64,000 bases of DNA, from assembly GCF_900112225.1 (NCBI RefSeq), contig NZ_FOLD01000001.1, forward strand, positions 124,001 through 188,000, read 5' to 3'. A model generated the notes under the pieces. The model saw only the letters and a list, made by a program, of their open reading frames with translations. It did not search any database and was not told the origin of the DNA. This DNA is from Massilia yuzhufengensis (GTDB lineage: Bacteria; Pseudomonadota; Gammaproteobacteria; Burkholderiales; Burkholderiaceae_D). How positions within the stretch are numbered: the first letter of the stretch is position 1; each line of letters starts with the position of its first letter. The translations under genes and the position numbers were made by a program. Below, piece after piece: positions 26,616 to 38,101 of the stretch.

Positions 26616-27086
26616 GTGAACTTGAACGCAACTTTGTATGTCCAGTTCGCAGTCTTCTTCATCCTCGCGATCTTCACGATGAAATTCGTGTGGCCGCCGC
26701 TGATGAAAGCACTCGACGAGCGTGCTGAGAGGATCGCGAACGGCCTGGCCGCTGCAGACCGCGGCAAGGCCGACCTGGCCGCCGCCGAAAAACGCGTGCA
26801 GGCCGAAATGGCTGGCGCCCGTGACGAAGTGCAGAAGCGCATCGTCGAAGCCGAGAAGCGCGCTGCCCAGATCATCGACGCAGCCAAGCAGTCCGCCGTG
26901 GAAGAAGCAGCACGCATCGTCGCTGCCGCCAAGGCTGACGCCGAGCAGCAAGTAACCCGTGCACGCGAAGAACTGCGTGGCCAGGTTGCCAGCCTGGCAG
27001 TGCAAGGCGCCGAGCAGATCCTGAAGCGTGAAGTGAACGCAGCGGCCCACGCCGACCTGCTGTCGAAACTGTCGACCGAGCTCTGA
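26616..27086 (+). CDS. atpF: ATP synthase F0 subunit b
   Basis: A 156-residue stator subunit, starting [20 protein letters not shown]. One N-terminal membrane helix (about residues 5-25) is followed by the [10 protein letters not shown] hinge and a long Ala/Glu/Lys/Arg-rich coiled coil that forms the peripheral stalk. Length equals the E. coli protein. It ends 2 bp before atpH. Confidence 0.96.
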   Translation: MNLNATLYVQFAVFFILAIFTMKFVWPPLMKALDERAERIANGLAAADRGKADLAAAEKRVQAEMAGARDEVQKRIVEAEKRAAQIIDAAKQSAVEEAARIVAAAKADAEQQVTRAREELRGQVASLAVQGAEQILKREVNAAAHADLLSKLSTEL

Positions 27087-27088
27087 TC

Positions 27089-27622
27089 ATGGCAGAAATC
27101 GCAACCGTCGCCCGCCCTTACGCCGAAGCGCTGTTCCGTGTTGCCCAGTCGGGCGACATGGCCGCCTGGTCGACCGTCGCATCGGAACTGGGCCAGATCG
27201 GCACCAATGCCGATGTGCAGGCTTTCGCCAGCAACCCGAAAGTCACCCACGCACAGCTGGCCGACACGATTGCGTCCCTGGTCAAGTCGCCGCTGAACGC
27301 CGAAGCGAAGAACTTTATCGCGATGCTGGCCGAAAACGGCCGCGTCACCCTGCTGCCCGAGATCGCCGCCCAGTTCGCGGCATTGAAGAACGCCAACGAA
27401 GGCGCCGCCGATGCGGACGTCTTCAGCGCCTTCGAGATCTCGGGTGACCAGCTGGCCCAGCTGGTCGCTGTGCTGGAAAAGAAATTTGGCCGCAAGCTGA
27501 ACCCAACGGTAACAGTGGATCCTTCGCTGATCGGTGGTGTGCGCGTGGTCGTCGGCGACGAAGTGCTCGATACCTCGGTCCGCGCCAAGCTGCAACAGAT
27601 GCATGTTGCGCTGGCGTCCTGA
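27089..27622 (+). CDS. atpH: ATP synthase F1 subunit delta
   Basis: A 177-residue subunit joining the b-dimer stator to the top of the alpha3-beta3 ring. The N-terminal helical domain begins [15 protein letters not shown], and the C-terminal family motif around [20 protein letters not shown] (residues 150-169) is clear. It is tightly linked to atpF, with 72 bp to atpA. Confidence 0.96.
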   Translation: MAEIATVARPYAEALFRVAQSGDMAAWSTVASELGQIGTNADVQAFASNPKVTHAQLADTIASLVKSPLNAEAKNFIAMLAENGRVTLLPEIAAQFAALKNANEGAADADVFSAFEISGDQLAQLVAVLEKKFGRKLNPTVTVDPSLIGGVRVVVGDEVLDTSVRAKLQQMHVALAS

Positions 27623-27694
27623 GCACCTATCTAGCAGCACGCGCCGGCTTCACGCCCTTGCCCTACGCATCAAAAACATTAGGAGTTAGCACTC

Positions 27695-29236
27695 ATGCAA
27701 CTTAATTCTTCTGAAATCAGCGAACTGATCAAGAGCCGCATCCAGGGCCTTGAAGCTTCGGCTGACGTTCGCAATCAAGGCACGGTGATCTCCGTCGCCG
27801 ACGGTATCTGCCGCATCCATGGTCTGTCGGACGTGATGCAGGGTGAGATGCTGGAATTCCCGGGCAACACCTTCGGCCTGGCGATGAACCTCGAGCGCGA
27901 CTCGGTCGGCTCGGTCATCCTGGGTTCGTACGAGCACATCTCGGAAGGCGACATCGTCAAGACGACCGGCCGCATCCTGGAAGTGCCGATCGGTCCTGAA
28001 CTGCGTGGCCGCGTGGTCAACGCACTGGGCCAGCCGATCGACGGCAAGGGTCCTGTCAATGCACAGCTGACCGCCCCGATCGAAAAGATCGCCCCAGGCG
28101 TGATCGCCCGTGAATCCGTGTCGCAGCCTATGCAGACCGGCATCAAGTCGATCGACGCAATGGTGCCGATCGGCCGTGGCCAGCGCGAGCTGATCATTGG
28201 CGACCGCCAGACCGGTAAATCGGCCGTGGCAGTCGACGCGATCATCAACCAGAAGGGCCAGGGCGTCACTTGCGTGTACGTCGCAATCGGCCAGAAAGCG
28301 TCGACCATCAAGAACATCGTGCGTTCGCTGGAACAGCACGGCGCGATGGAATACACCATTGTGGTTGCAGCATCGGCGTCGGAATCGGCCGCCATGCAAT
28401 ACATCTCGGCCTACTCGGGCTGCGCAATGGGCGAATACTTCCGCGACCGCGGCGAAGACGCACTGATCGTCTATGACGATCTGTCGAAGCAAGCTGTTGC
28501 GTATCGCCAGATCTCGCTGCTGCTGCGCCGCCCACCAGGCCGCGAAGCTTATCCAGGCGACGTGTTCTACCTGCACAGCCGCCTGCTCGAGCGCGCAGCA
28601 CGCGTGAACGCCGACTACGTGACCAAGTTCACCAACGGCGCCGTCACCGGCAAGACCGGTTCGCTGACCGCACTGCCGATCATCGAAACCCAGGCGGGCG
28701 ACGTCTCGGCCTTCGTGCCGACCAACGTGATTTCGATTACCGACGGCCAGATCTTCCTGGAGACCTCGCTCTTCAACGCCGGTATCCGTCCTGCGATCAA
28801 CGCCGGTATCTCGGTGTCGCGCGTCGGTGGCGCCGCCCAGACCAAGGTCATCAAAAACCTGTCGGGCGGTATCCGTACCGACCTGGCGCAGTACCGTGAG
28901 CTGGCTGCGTTCGCGCAGTTCGCATCGGACCTGGACGAATCGACCCGCAAGCAGCTGGACCGCGGCGCGCGCGTGACCGAACTGCTGAAGCAGCCGCAGT
29001 TCTCGCCTCTGTCGACCTCGCTGATGGCCGCATCGCTGTTCGCCGTCAACAAAGGCTACCTGGACGATATCGAAGTCAAGAAAGTGCTGCCGTTCGAACA
29101 TGGCCTGCACAGCTTCCTGAAGTCGGGCCACGCTGCCCTGCTGTCGAAGATCGACGAAACCAAGCAACTGGACAAGGACGGCGAAGCTGCGCTGGCCGCC
29201 GCCATTGCTGATTTCAAAAAATCCGGCGCATATTAA
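27695..29236 (+). CDS. atpA: ATP synthase F1 subunit alpha
   Basis: A 513-residue regulatory nucleotide-binding subunit. The P-loop is GDRQTGKS at residues 169-176 (K175), with Ser for the usual final Thr. The arginine finger region appears as [20 protein letters not shown], and [14 protein letters not shown] is the alpha/beta signature (Pro-x-Ile-Asn-x-x-x-S-x-S type). Length and colinearity with E. coli AtpA are complete. AGGAG precedes the start. Confidence 0.98.
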   Translation: MQLNSSEISELIKSRIQGLEASADVRNQGTVISVADGICRIHGLSDVMQGEMLEFPGNTFGLAMNLERDSVGSVILGSYEHISEGDIVKTTGRILEVPIGPELRGRVVNALGQPIDGKGPVNAQLTAPIEKIAPGVIARESVSQPMQTGIKSIDAMVPIGRGQRELIIGDRQTGKSAVAVDAIINQKGQGVTCVYVAIGQKASTIKNIVRSLEQHGAMEYTIVVAASASESAAMQYISAYSGCAMGEYFRDRGEDALIVYDDLSKQAVAYRQISLLLRRPPGREAYPGDVFYLHSRLLERAARVNADYVTKFTNGAVTGKTGSLTALPIIETQAGDVSAFVPTNVISITDGQIFLETSLFNAGIRPAINAGISVSRVGGAAQTKVIKNLSGGIRTDLAQYRELAAFAQFASDLDESTRKQLDRGARVTELLKQPQFSPLSTSLMAASLFAVNKGYLDDIEVKKVLPFEHGLHSFLKSGHAALLSKIDETKQLDKDGEAALAAAIADFKKSGAY

Positions 29237-29292
29237 TCAATGGGCCGGCGTCGCCTGAAGGCGGCGCCGGTGCGCGGAAGGAGTAAGGACTC

Positions 29293-31622
<2,330 letters not shown>

Positions 31623-31649
31623 GCTGGTTTTTCAACCTGAAGGACAGAC

Positions 31650-32072
31650 ATGGCAAACACTATGCAAGTGGACGTGGTCTCGGCCGAAGAGCAGATCTTC
31701 TCCGGCCTGGCCGAATTCGTCGCGCTGCCGGGTGAAGCGGGTGAGCTGGGTATCTATCCGAAGCACACCCCCTTGATCACCCGCATCAGGCCAGGTGCTG
31801 TACGGATCCAGGTAGCCGGCGGTGGCGAAGAGTTCGTCTTCGTCGCCGGCGGTATCCTCGAAGTGCAGCCGAATGGCGTGACCGTTCTGGCCGACACCGC
31901 AATCCGCGGTGGCGACCTGGACGAAGCGAAGGCACTGGAAGCAAAGAAGCAGGCCGAAGAGCTGATGCTGAACAAGGAATCGAAGATCGACTACGCGAAA
32001 GCCCAGGCCGAGATGGCCGCGGCGATCGCGCAGCTGGCGGCGATCCAGAAGCTGCGTTCGAAAGGACGCTGA
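31650..32072 (+). CDS. atpC: ATP synthase F1 subunit epsilon
   Basis: A 140-residue subunit of the rotor foot that inhibits ATP hydrolysis through its C-terminal helices. The N-terminal beta-sandwich includes [20 protein letters not shown], the most conserved stretch. The C-terminal helical hairpin (about residues 88-138) is Ala/Glu/Lys-rich. It is the last gene of the operon. No classical terminator follows; the palindromic repeat at 32144-32237 may end transcription. Confidence 0.96.
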   Translation: MANTMQVDVVSAEEQIFSGLAEFVALPGEAGELGIYPKHTPLITRIRPGAVRIQVAGGGEEFVFVAGGILEVQPNGVTVLADTAIRGGDLDEAKALEAKKQAEELMLNKESKIDYAKAQAEMAAAIAQLAAIQKLRSKGR

Positions 32073-32143
32073 GCAGCATCCGTCTCAAGCGGATAAGCAA
32101 GAAAAGCTGTGGCTTAATACTGTTTAATTAAGTTGCAACATGC

Positions 32144-32237
32144 ACGTCGTTCCGGCGCAGGCCGGAACCCAAGTTTTGCTAGCGCTATCAAAACGCTTGC
32201 AGACTTAGGTTCCGGCCTTCGCCGGAACGACGTTTTT
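32144..32237. repeat. Dispersed palindromic repeat, family A, copy 2
   Basis: A roughly 94-bp element after atpC. The left end is ACGTCGTTCCGGCGCAGGCC and the right end is its near-inverse, GGCCTTCGCCGGAACGACGT followed by TTTT. The interior (AAGTTTTGCTAGCGC...) differs from copies 1 and 3, so only the ends are conserved. With the T run it could serve as the terminator of the atp operon. Confidence 0.7.
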
Positions 32238-32349
32238 ACGTTAACAAAAGAATTTCCGTGCCCTGAAGTAAGATTGCGCGGCGTGTTGGTGCCGCCCGGC
32301 GTTTCGACTTAGTATGGTTCGGCCCAGTACCACACTCATCGAGTCGATC

Positions 32350-32700
32350 ATGGCCAATGCTCCACAACATGATAAAGAGCAAGAACCCTCGTTTCGCCGG
32401 ACCTTGTACCGCTTCCTCTTCTTCGACTGGCTGTTCCGCGACGTGAGCGCCGCGCGCGACCTGTTCGAGCGCCACGCCGCGCGCGAACACAATCGTCGCA
32501 TGAGCCGCTACCTGCCGGTCTATATGGGGCGCTGGTCGGTGCTGGCCACCTTCGACTTCGCGCTCGGTTTCCTGTTCGAGCGGGTCCTGTCCGCCACCAT
32601 GCTCTCGGCCCTGTTCTTCACCGGTTCCTGCGTGACCATCACCGGCCTGGTCGTCATGACCGTAACCTGGCTGTTCCTCACCTACGCCAAGCTGTCCTGA
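32350..32700 (+). CDS. Small hypothetical membrane protein (116 aa)
   Basis: I do not recognise a characterised family. The N-terminal half is charged (EPSFRRTLYRFLFFDWLFRD and RHAAREHNRRMSRYLP). Two hydrophobic segments follow, about residues 58-77 (LATFDFALGFLFERVLSATM) and 82-110 (FFTGSCVTITGLVVMTVTWL). An alternative ATG at 32314 would add 12 residues. It stands alone between the atp operon and the serine hydrolase pair. Confidence 0.65.
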   Translation: MANAPQHDKEQEPSFRRTLYRFLFFDWLFRDVSAARDLFERHAAREHNRRMSRYLPVYMGRWSVLATFDFALGFLFERVLSATMLSALFFTGSCVTITGLVVMTVTWLFLTYAKLS

Positions 32701-32841
32701 GCCGCCCCCGGCGGCCTTCCGTTCGCCCCCGCATAGTCACCGCTTGACCCATTCGGACGACCACTTGTCGGGGATCGATTGCGACTCCCTGCGCGGAAAA
32801 CATACAGTCGCGGCACACCAAAACCAGAAAGGATGCCGACC

Positions 32842-34503
32842 ATGTTGACCCGTACCGCCATCTGCGCCGCCGCGCTGCTTCTGTGCCAGCCGCACGCCGC
32901 CTTCGCCCAGGACAAGGCCCCCGTCAGCCGCGAGGCCCAGGACCTCGCCGGCCGCCTCGACGCCACCATCGCGCCTTACTTCCAGCCGGACGCCCCGGGC
33001 GCCGCCATCCTCGTCGTCAAGGATGGCAAGACCGTGTTGCGCCGCGCCTACGGCATGGCCGATACCGCCAAAGGCGTGAAGATGTCGCCCGACATGGTGC
33101 TGCGCATCGGCTCGATGACCAAGCAGTTCACGGCCACCGCCATCCTGCTGCTGGCGGACGAAGGCAAGCTGGCGCTCTCGGACCCCAACACCAACTACCT
33201 GCCCGGCTACCCGACCCAGGGCAAGACCATCACCATCGAACACCTGCTGACCCACACCTCGGGCATCGTCAGCTACACCGGCAAGCCCGGCTTCCCGCAG
33301 CAGGCGCCGCAGGACATCACAGTGGCGGCCCAGATCGACTCGTTCAAGAACGACCCGCTGCAGTTCGAGCCGGGCAGCACCTGGCGCTACAACAATTCGG
33401 GCTACTACCTGCTTGGCGCGATCATCGAAAAAGTCTCCGGCCAGCCTTACCACGCCTTCCTCGAGCAGCGCATCTTCCTGCCGCTGGGGATGAGCCACAC
33501 TGCCTACGAAGGCCACGAGCGCAGCAAGTGGCCGAGCGCCGCGGGCCACAGCCTCGCAGCCAACGGCTTCGGCCCGGCGCGCCAGCTCGGCAAGAACCAG
33601 TCCTATGCTGCGGGCGAGCTGGTATCGACCGTCGACGACCTGGCGAAATGGGAGGCGACCATCGCCGGCAAGAAACTGCTGAAACCCGCCACCTGGCAGC
33701 GCGCCTTCACGTCCTACCGCCTGCTCGATGGCAAGGACAGCAACTACGGCTACGGCTGGGAGATGACGCTGATCCAGGGCGAGCCGACCATCGGCCACAG
33801 CGGCTCGACCCGCGGCTTCCGCTCCTATGGCCTGCGGCTGCCGGCCAAGGGCGTGTATGTGGCGGTGCTGACCAACAGCGACTCCGGCACGGTGGTGCCG
33901 GACGTGGTGGCGCGCCGGGCAGCGGCGGTCGCCATCGGCAAGCCGCTGCCGGAATTCAGGGAAGTGGCGCTCAGTGCCGCGGCGCTGGACGCGGTGGCGG
34001 GCGAGTACACCCTCGACAAGGACGTGAAGCGCGTGTTCCGGCGCGACGGCGAGTATCTATCGATGCAGCGCAGCGGCCGTGGCCCGCTGCTGTTGAAAGC
34101 ACTGTCGGCCAATACCTTCTTCGTGCCCGACACCGTGGACTGGTTCGTGTTCCAAGTGGACGCTGCCGGCAAGGCAACGGGCGTGACGTACAACCAGGAC
34201 GGCAGGGCGCTGGTGCACCTGCGCAGTGGCGAGGCGCCGCCGCCGCGAATCGTGGCGAAGATTCCGGTTGCCGCCTTCGACGCTCACCTTGGGCGCTACG
34301 AGATGCAGCCCGGGATGGTGATGGAAATTATCCGCGAGGGCAGCCGCTACTTCGTGCAGCCGAACGGCCAGCGCCGGCTCGAGATCTTCCCCCTGAGCGA
34401 GAGCCGCTTCTTCGCCCGCGATGTGGATGCCGAGATCAGCTTCGACGACCAGGGCCTCACCTTCAAGCAGGGCGCCCGCAGCCACCTTGGCCGCAAGATT
34501 TGA
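32842..34503 (+). CDS. Secreted serine hydrolase, beta-lactamase fold (class C/DD-peptidase family), copy 1
   Basis: A 553-residue exported protein: signal peptide MLTRTAICAAALLLCQPHAA-FA, then a beta-lactamase/transpeptidase-like domain (about 30-365), then a roughly 180-residue C-terminal domain resembling DUF3471. The active site is complete: S91-x-x-K94 (SMTK), Y183-x-N185 (YNN) and H319-S-G321 in place of KTG. HSG is typical of esterase/peptidase relatives such as EstB or D-aminopeptidases, and does not itself imply antibiotic resistance. AAGGA supports the start at 32842. A paralogue of identical length follows 103 bp later. Confidence 0.88.
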   Translation: MLTRTAICAAALLLCQPHAAFAQDKAPVSREAQDLAGRLDATIAPYFQPDAPGAAILVVKDGKTVLRRAYGMADTAKGVKMSPDMVLRIGSMTKQFTATAILLLADEGKLALSDPNTNYLPGYPTQGKTITIEHLLTHTSGIVSYTGKPGFPQQAPQDITVAAQIDSFKNDPLQFEPGSTWRYNNSGYYLLGAIIEKVSGQPYHAFLEQRIFLPLGMSHTAYEGHERSKWPSAAGHSLAANGFGPARQLGKNQSYAAGELVSTVDDLAKWEATIAGKKLLKPATWQRAFTSYRLLDGKDSNYGYGWEMTLIQGEPTIGHSGSTRGFRSYGLRLPAKGVYVAVLTNSDSGTVVPDVVARRAAAVAIGKPLPEFREVALSAAALDAVAGEYTLDKDVKRVFRRDGEYLSMQRSGRGPLLLKALSANTFFVPDTVDWFVFQVDAAGKATGVTYNQDGRALVHLRSGEAPPPRIVAKIPVAAFDAHLGRYEMQPGMVMEIIREGSRYFVQPNGQRRLEIFPLSESRFFARDVDAEISFDDQGLTFKQGARSHLGRKI

Positions 34504-34606
34504 CGGGCTGGGGCGTCAATACTGCCGTCTGTCGCCCGGTCGTTGCCGCCGAAGCAAGCCGGGCCTATCCTTTCCGTACTAACCACCACGACTGAAAGGA
34601 CCGACC

Positions 34607-36268
34607 ATGCTGCTTCGTACCGCCATCTGCGCCGCCGTGCTGCTGCTGTGCCAGCCGCACGCGGCACTCGCCCAGGATGCCGCCAGGGCGACACTCGCCG
34701 AGCAGGACCTGGCCGGCCGCATCGACGCCGCGATCGCGCCCATGTTCCAGCCCGCGGCGCCGGGCGCCACCGTCATCGTGGTCAAGGATGGCAAGACGGT
34801 GCTGCGCCGCGCCTACGGCATGTCCGACACCGCCAAGGGCGTGAAGATGGCGCCGGAGATGGCGCTGCGCCTGGGCTCCATCACCAAGCAGTTCACCTCG
34901 ACCGGCATCCTGATGCTGGCGGAAGAGGGCAAGCTGTCGGTGGACGACGACATCACGAAGCACCTGCCGGACTACCCGACGCGCGGCAAGAAGATCACGA
35001 TCGCGCAGCTGCTCACGCATACCTCGGGCATCGCCAGCTATACGGCCAAGCCGGACTACCGCACCCGCATGACGCAGGACCTCACGGTGGCGCAGATGAT
35101 CGACTCCTTCAAGGACGATCCGCTCGACTTCGAGCCGGGCAGCCAGTACCGCTACAACAATTCGGGCTACTTCCTGCTCGGCGCGATCATCGAGAAGATC
35201 TCGGGCCAGTCCTACGCGAGCTTCGTCGAGCAGCGCATCTTCGTCCCGCTCGGCATGAACGACACGTATTACGAAGGCCATGGCAGCAGCAAGGCGCCGG
35301 TGGCGGCCGGCCACATGCGCGTGGAGTCCGGATTCGGCCCGGCGCATCCCCTGAGCATGACCCAGCCCTACGCGGCCGGCTCGCTGGTTTCCACCGTGGA
35401 CGACCTGGCGCGCTGGGACGCCGCCATTCGAGCAGGCCGCCTGCTCAAGCCGGCCAGCTGGCAGAAGGCGTTCACGCCCTACCGCCTGGCGGACGGCAAG
35501 GACATCAACTACGGCTATGGCTGGGAAGTGGCGACAGTGCAGGGCGCGCCGATGGTCGGCCACGGCGGCGGCATCAACGGCTTCTCGACCTATGCGCTGC
35601 GGCTGCCGGAACAGAAGGTCTACGTGGCGGTGCTGACCAACAGCGACAGCGGCCCGGTCAACCCGGGCGTGGTGGCGCGCAAGGCCGCCGGCATCGCGAT
35701 CGGCAAGCCGCACCGCGAATTCCGGGAAGTCGCGCTGCAGCCGGCCGCGCTCAATGGCCTGGCTGGTGCTTTTGAGGTCGAGAAGGGCGTGCAGCGCGTG
35801 TTCCGCCGCCAGGGCGACAGCCTGGTGATGCAGCGCAGCGGCCGCCCGCCGGTGGTGGTCAAGCCGCTGTCGGCCAATGAGTTTTTCATCCCGGGCACGC
35901 TGGAGTACTTCGAGTTCCAGCGCAACGAGCAGGGCGTGGTCACCCAGGTGCTGCAGCACTACGACGGCGGCACGCTGGTGCAGCCGCGCGTTGGGGACGC
36001 CCCGGCCGGGCGCCGGGCGGTGAAGATCGCCGACGGCGCCTTCGATGCCCGCGTCGGCCGCTACGAGCTGCGCCCGGGCTTCGTGATGGAACTGAGCCGC
36101 GAGGGCGGGCGCTACTTCGCCCAGGCGACCGGGCAGGGCAAGCTGGAGATCTTCCCGATGAGCGAAACGGTGTTCTTCTCGAACGACGTCGATGCGGAAA
36201 TCAGCTTCGAAGGGCAGGGCTTCGTGCTCAAGCAGGGCGGGCGCAATCTTCCGGCCCGCAAGCTGTAA
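34607..36268 (+). CDS. Secreted serine hydrolase, beta-lactamase fold, copy 2
   Basis: A second 553-residue member, colinear with copy 1. The signal peptide is MLLRTAICAAVLLLCQPHAA-LA. Catalytic S91-x-x-K94 (SITK), Y183-x-N185 and H319-G-G321 sit at exactly the same residue numbers as in copy 1. The third motif is HGG, not HSG, and many active-site neighbours differ, so the two probably differ in substrate. The leader GAAAGGA...CCGACCATG is also duplicated, showing a tandem gene duplication that included the ribosome-binding site. Confidence 0.88.
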   Translation: MLLRTAICAAVLLLCQPHAALAQDAARATLAEQDLAGRIDAAIAPMFQPAAPGATVIVVKDGKTVLRRAYGMSDTAKGVKMAPEMALRLGSITKQFTSTGILMLAEEGKLSVDDDITKHLPDYPTRGKKITIAQLLTHTSGIASYTAKPDYRTRMTQDLTVAQMIDSFKDDPLDFEPGSQYRYNNSGYFLLGAIIEKISGQSYASFVEQRIFVPLGMNDTYYEGHGSSKAPVAAGHMRVESGFGPAHPLSMTQPYAAGSLVSTVDDLARWDAAIRAGRLLKPASWQKAFTPYRLADGKDINYGYGWEVATVQGAPMVGHGGGINGFSTYALRLPEQKVYVAVLTNSDSGPVNPGVVARKAAGIAIGKPHREFREVALQPAALNGLAGAFEVEKGVQRVFRRQGDSLVMQRSGRPPVVVKPLSANEFFIPGTLEYFEFQRNEQGVVTQVLQHYDGGTLVQPRVGDAPAGRRAVKIADGAFDARVGRYELRPGFVMELSREGGRYFAQATGQGKLEIFPMSETVFFSNDVDAEISFEGQGFVLKQGGRNLPARKL

Positions 36269-36276
36269 CGACGACC

Positions 36277-36888
36277 CTACCTGGCCTGTTCACCGGCCAG
36301 GCGCAGCGCCACCTTGTGCCGGAAGTAGTCCTCCTTCACGTAGCGGTACAGGTTGGCGCCCGGGCACACGGTCTTGTCCGAGTGGTCGCGGTGGCTCTTG
36401 ATATCGTCCAGCGACACCTTGTATTTTGCCGCCAGCAGCGCCATCACGTTCACCACTGCGTCGAGCTGCTGCTGGTTAGGTTCCACTTCCTCGAAATTGC
36501 CGACCACCTCGATCAGGGCGTGGCCGGACGGGTCGTATTCGGTGTTGGTGTCGCCCGCGAAGTCGATGTTGCGAGCCTCGTAGACGCGGCCATCGAGGTC
36601 GATCACGTAGTGGTAGGGGATGTCGAGCCAGCCCTTGGTGGTGCGCGACCAGGTTTGCAGGCGCCGCAGGTAGGCCTGCGGGTCGGTGCCCGGCTTGAAG
36701 GCTTCGCCCTGGTGGTGCAGCGTGATCTGGGTGATGGTGTGGCGGCGCGCCTTGGTGGCGTCGGCCGGGGTCCCGCCCCAGCTGGCGACGGGCACGATGG
36801 CGCGTTCGACCGCGGCCAAAGGTTCGCCGGCGTGGGCGGGCAGCGCCAGGAGGGCGGCGAGGATACAGTAAAGGGCAGGCAGGCGCAT
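36277..36888 (-). CDS. N-acetylmuramoyl-L-alanine amidase (amidase_2/PGRP type), exported
   Basis: A 203-residue zinc amidase cleaving the lactyl-amide bond between peptidoglycan glycan and stem peptide. The signal peptide spans about residues 1-20 (MRLPALYCILAALLALPAHA). Zinc ligands are likely H58 (ITLHHQ), H166 (SHRD) and C175 (KTVCPG). Y-x-Y-V-I-D-x-D-G-x-V-Y-E-A-R is the usual PGRP fold core. It may act in wall recycling with the neighbouring DD-peptidase-like hydrolases, but it is convergent with them and not co-transcribed. Confidence 0.88.
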   Translation of the reverse strand: MRLPALYCILAALLALPAHAGEPLAAVERAIVPVASWGGTPADATKARRHTITQITLHHQGEAFKPGTDPQAYLRRLQTWSRTTKGWLDIPYHYVIDLDGRVYEARNIDFAGDTNTEYDPSGHALIEVVGNFEEVEPNQQQLDAVVNVMALLAAKYKVSLDDIKSHRDHSDKTVCPGANLYRYVKEDYFRHKVALRLAGEQAR

Positions 36889-37009
36889 GGCGGACTCGGA
36901 AACGAACGAGCCAGTATCTTTTCACGTTTGCGCCCGCTACGCCAGCGTACGCGCCCGAATGATGCAAACCTGATAAGCTGGTGCCGAGTCCAGAACCGAA
37001 CCAGAGCCT

Positions 37010-37432
37010 ATGCGAAGCATTTCCCAGATCCTCACCGACAGCAAGACCATCGCCATCGTCGGCCTGTCGAACAAGCCTGACCGCGCCAGCTTTGGCGTGG
37101 CCGAATACCTGCAGCAGAATGGCTACCGCATCGTGCCGGTCAACCCGAGCTACGCCGGCGACAGCATCCTCGGCGAAAAGGTCTACGCCAGCCTGCAGGA
37201 AGCGGCCGACGCCGTGGGCGCTACAGGCCAGCGGATCGACATCGTCGACTGCTTCCGCAAATCCGAAGACATTGCGCCGATCGCGCGCGAAGCGATCGCC
37301 GTGCGCGCCGGCTGCCTGTGGATGCAGCTCGACATTGAAAACCAGCCTGCCGCCGACCTCGCGCGCGCCGCCGGCCTGGACGTGGTCATGAACCACTGCA
37401 TCAAGATCGAGCACCGCAGCCTGCAGGACTGA
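37010..37432 (+). CDS. CoA-binding domain protein, YccU-like
   Basis: A 140-residue stand-alone CoA-binding Rossmann domain. The nucleotide motif is TIAIVGLSNKPDRASFGVAE (about residues 11-30). VNPSY, the R-x-x-E-D-I-A-P-I-A pattern and CLWMQLDIEN are typical of the YccU family. The biochemical role is unknown. It is a single-gene unit divergent from the amidase. Confidence 0.87.
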   Translation: MRSISQILTDSKTIAIVGLSNKPDRASFGVAEYLQQNGYRIVPVNPSYAGDSILGEKVYASLQEAADAVGATGQRIDIVDCFRKSEDIAPIAREAIAVRAGCLWMQLDIENQPAADLARAAGLDVVMNHCIKIEHRSLQD

Positions 37433-37510
37433 AGGTTTCGGCAAATCCGGCGATTTTTCGGTCAAGGCCTGCGTTACAATCATGGCATCGCCACCCAGGG
37501 AATCCCCGCC

Positions 37511-38101
37511 ATGATCAAGACCACCGCCCTGCTGTTCGCAGCGCTCGCCGCCGCCAGCGCCGTCCAGCCCGTAGCAGCACAGACCGCTACCGCCCCGGCA
37601 GCCAGCCGCATGCCGGCCGCTTGCCCTGCCATCCTCAAGCAGAACTTCAAGCGCCTGCAGGACGAGGCGCCGCAGGACCTGTGCCAGTACGCCGGCAAGG
37701 TGGTGCTGGTGGTGAACACGGCCAGCTACTGCGGCTTCACCAAGCAGTATGAAGGGCTGGAGAAGCTGTACGCCAAGTACGGCGGCCGCGGCCTCGTGAT
37801 CCTAGGCTTCCCGTCGAACGACTTCGGCAAGCAGGAGCCGGGCAACGCCAAAGAAATCGCCGACCTGTGCTTCAACACCTACGGCGTGAAGTTCCCGATG
37901 TTCGCCAAGAGCGTGGTCACCGGCCCGGACGCCAACCCGCTGCACGCCAGCCTCACCAAGGCCACCGGCCAGGCGCCCAAGTGGAACTTCACCAAGTACC
38001 TGATCGGCCGCGACGGCAAGGTGCTGGAGCACTTCCCGAGCAAGGTGACGCCGGAAGACCCGGCCCTGGTCGGCAAGGTCGAGCAGGCCCTCGCGATGTA
38101 G
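37511..38101 (+). CDS. Glutathione peroxidase family protein, exported
   Basis: A 196-residue thiol peroxidase of the GPx family. An N-terminal signal peptide (MIKTTALLFAALAAASAVQP...A) places it in the periplasm, where many GPx homologues are cytosolic. The peroxidatic Cys is C74 in VNTASYCGFTKQYEGLE. The partner residues of the GPx tetrad are present: Gln in FGKQEPG, and Trp and Asn in KWNFTKYLIG. In bacteria these usually work with thioredoxin-like donors, not glutathione. Confidence 0.9.
   Translation: MIKTTALLFAALAAASAVQPVAAQTATAPAASRMPAACPAILKQNFKRLQDEAPQDLCQYAGKVVLVVNTASYCGFTKQYEGLEKLYAKYGGRGLVILGFPSNDFGKQEPGNAKEIADLCFNTYGVKFPMFAKSVVTGPDANPLHASLTKATGQAPKWNFTKYLIGRDGKVLEHFPSKVTPEDPALVGKVEQALAM

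Noticed and set aside
32842-36268. Tandem beta-lactamases conferring antibiotic resistance
   Set aside because: The fold and the S-x-x-K and Y-x-N motifs are right, but HSG/HGG replaces KTG and the proteins are 553 residues with an extra domain, fitting DD-peptidase/esterase relatives better than true class C beta-lactamases.
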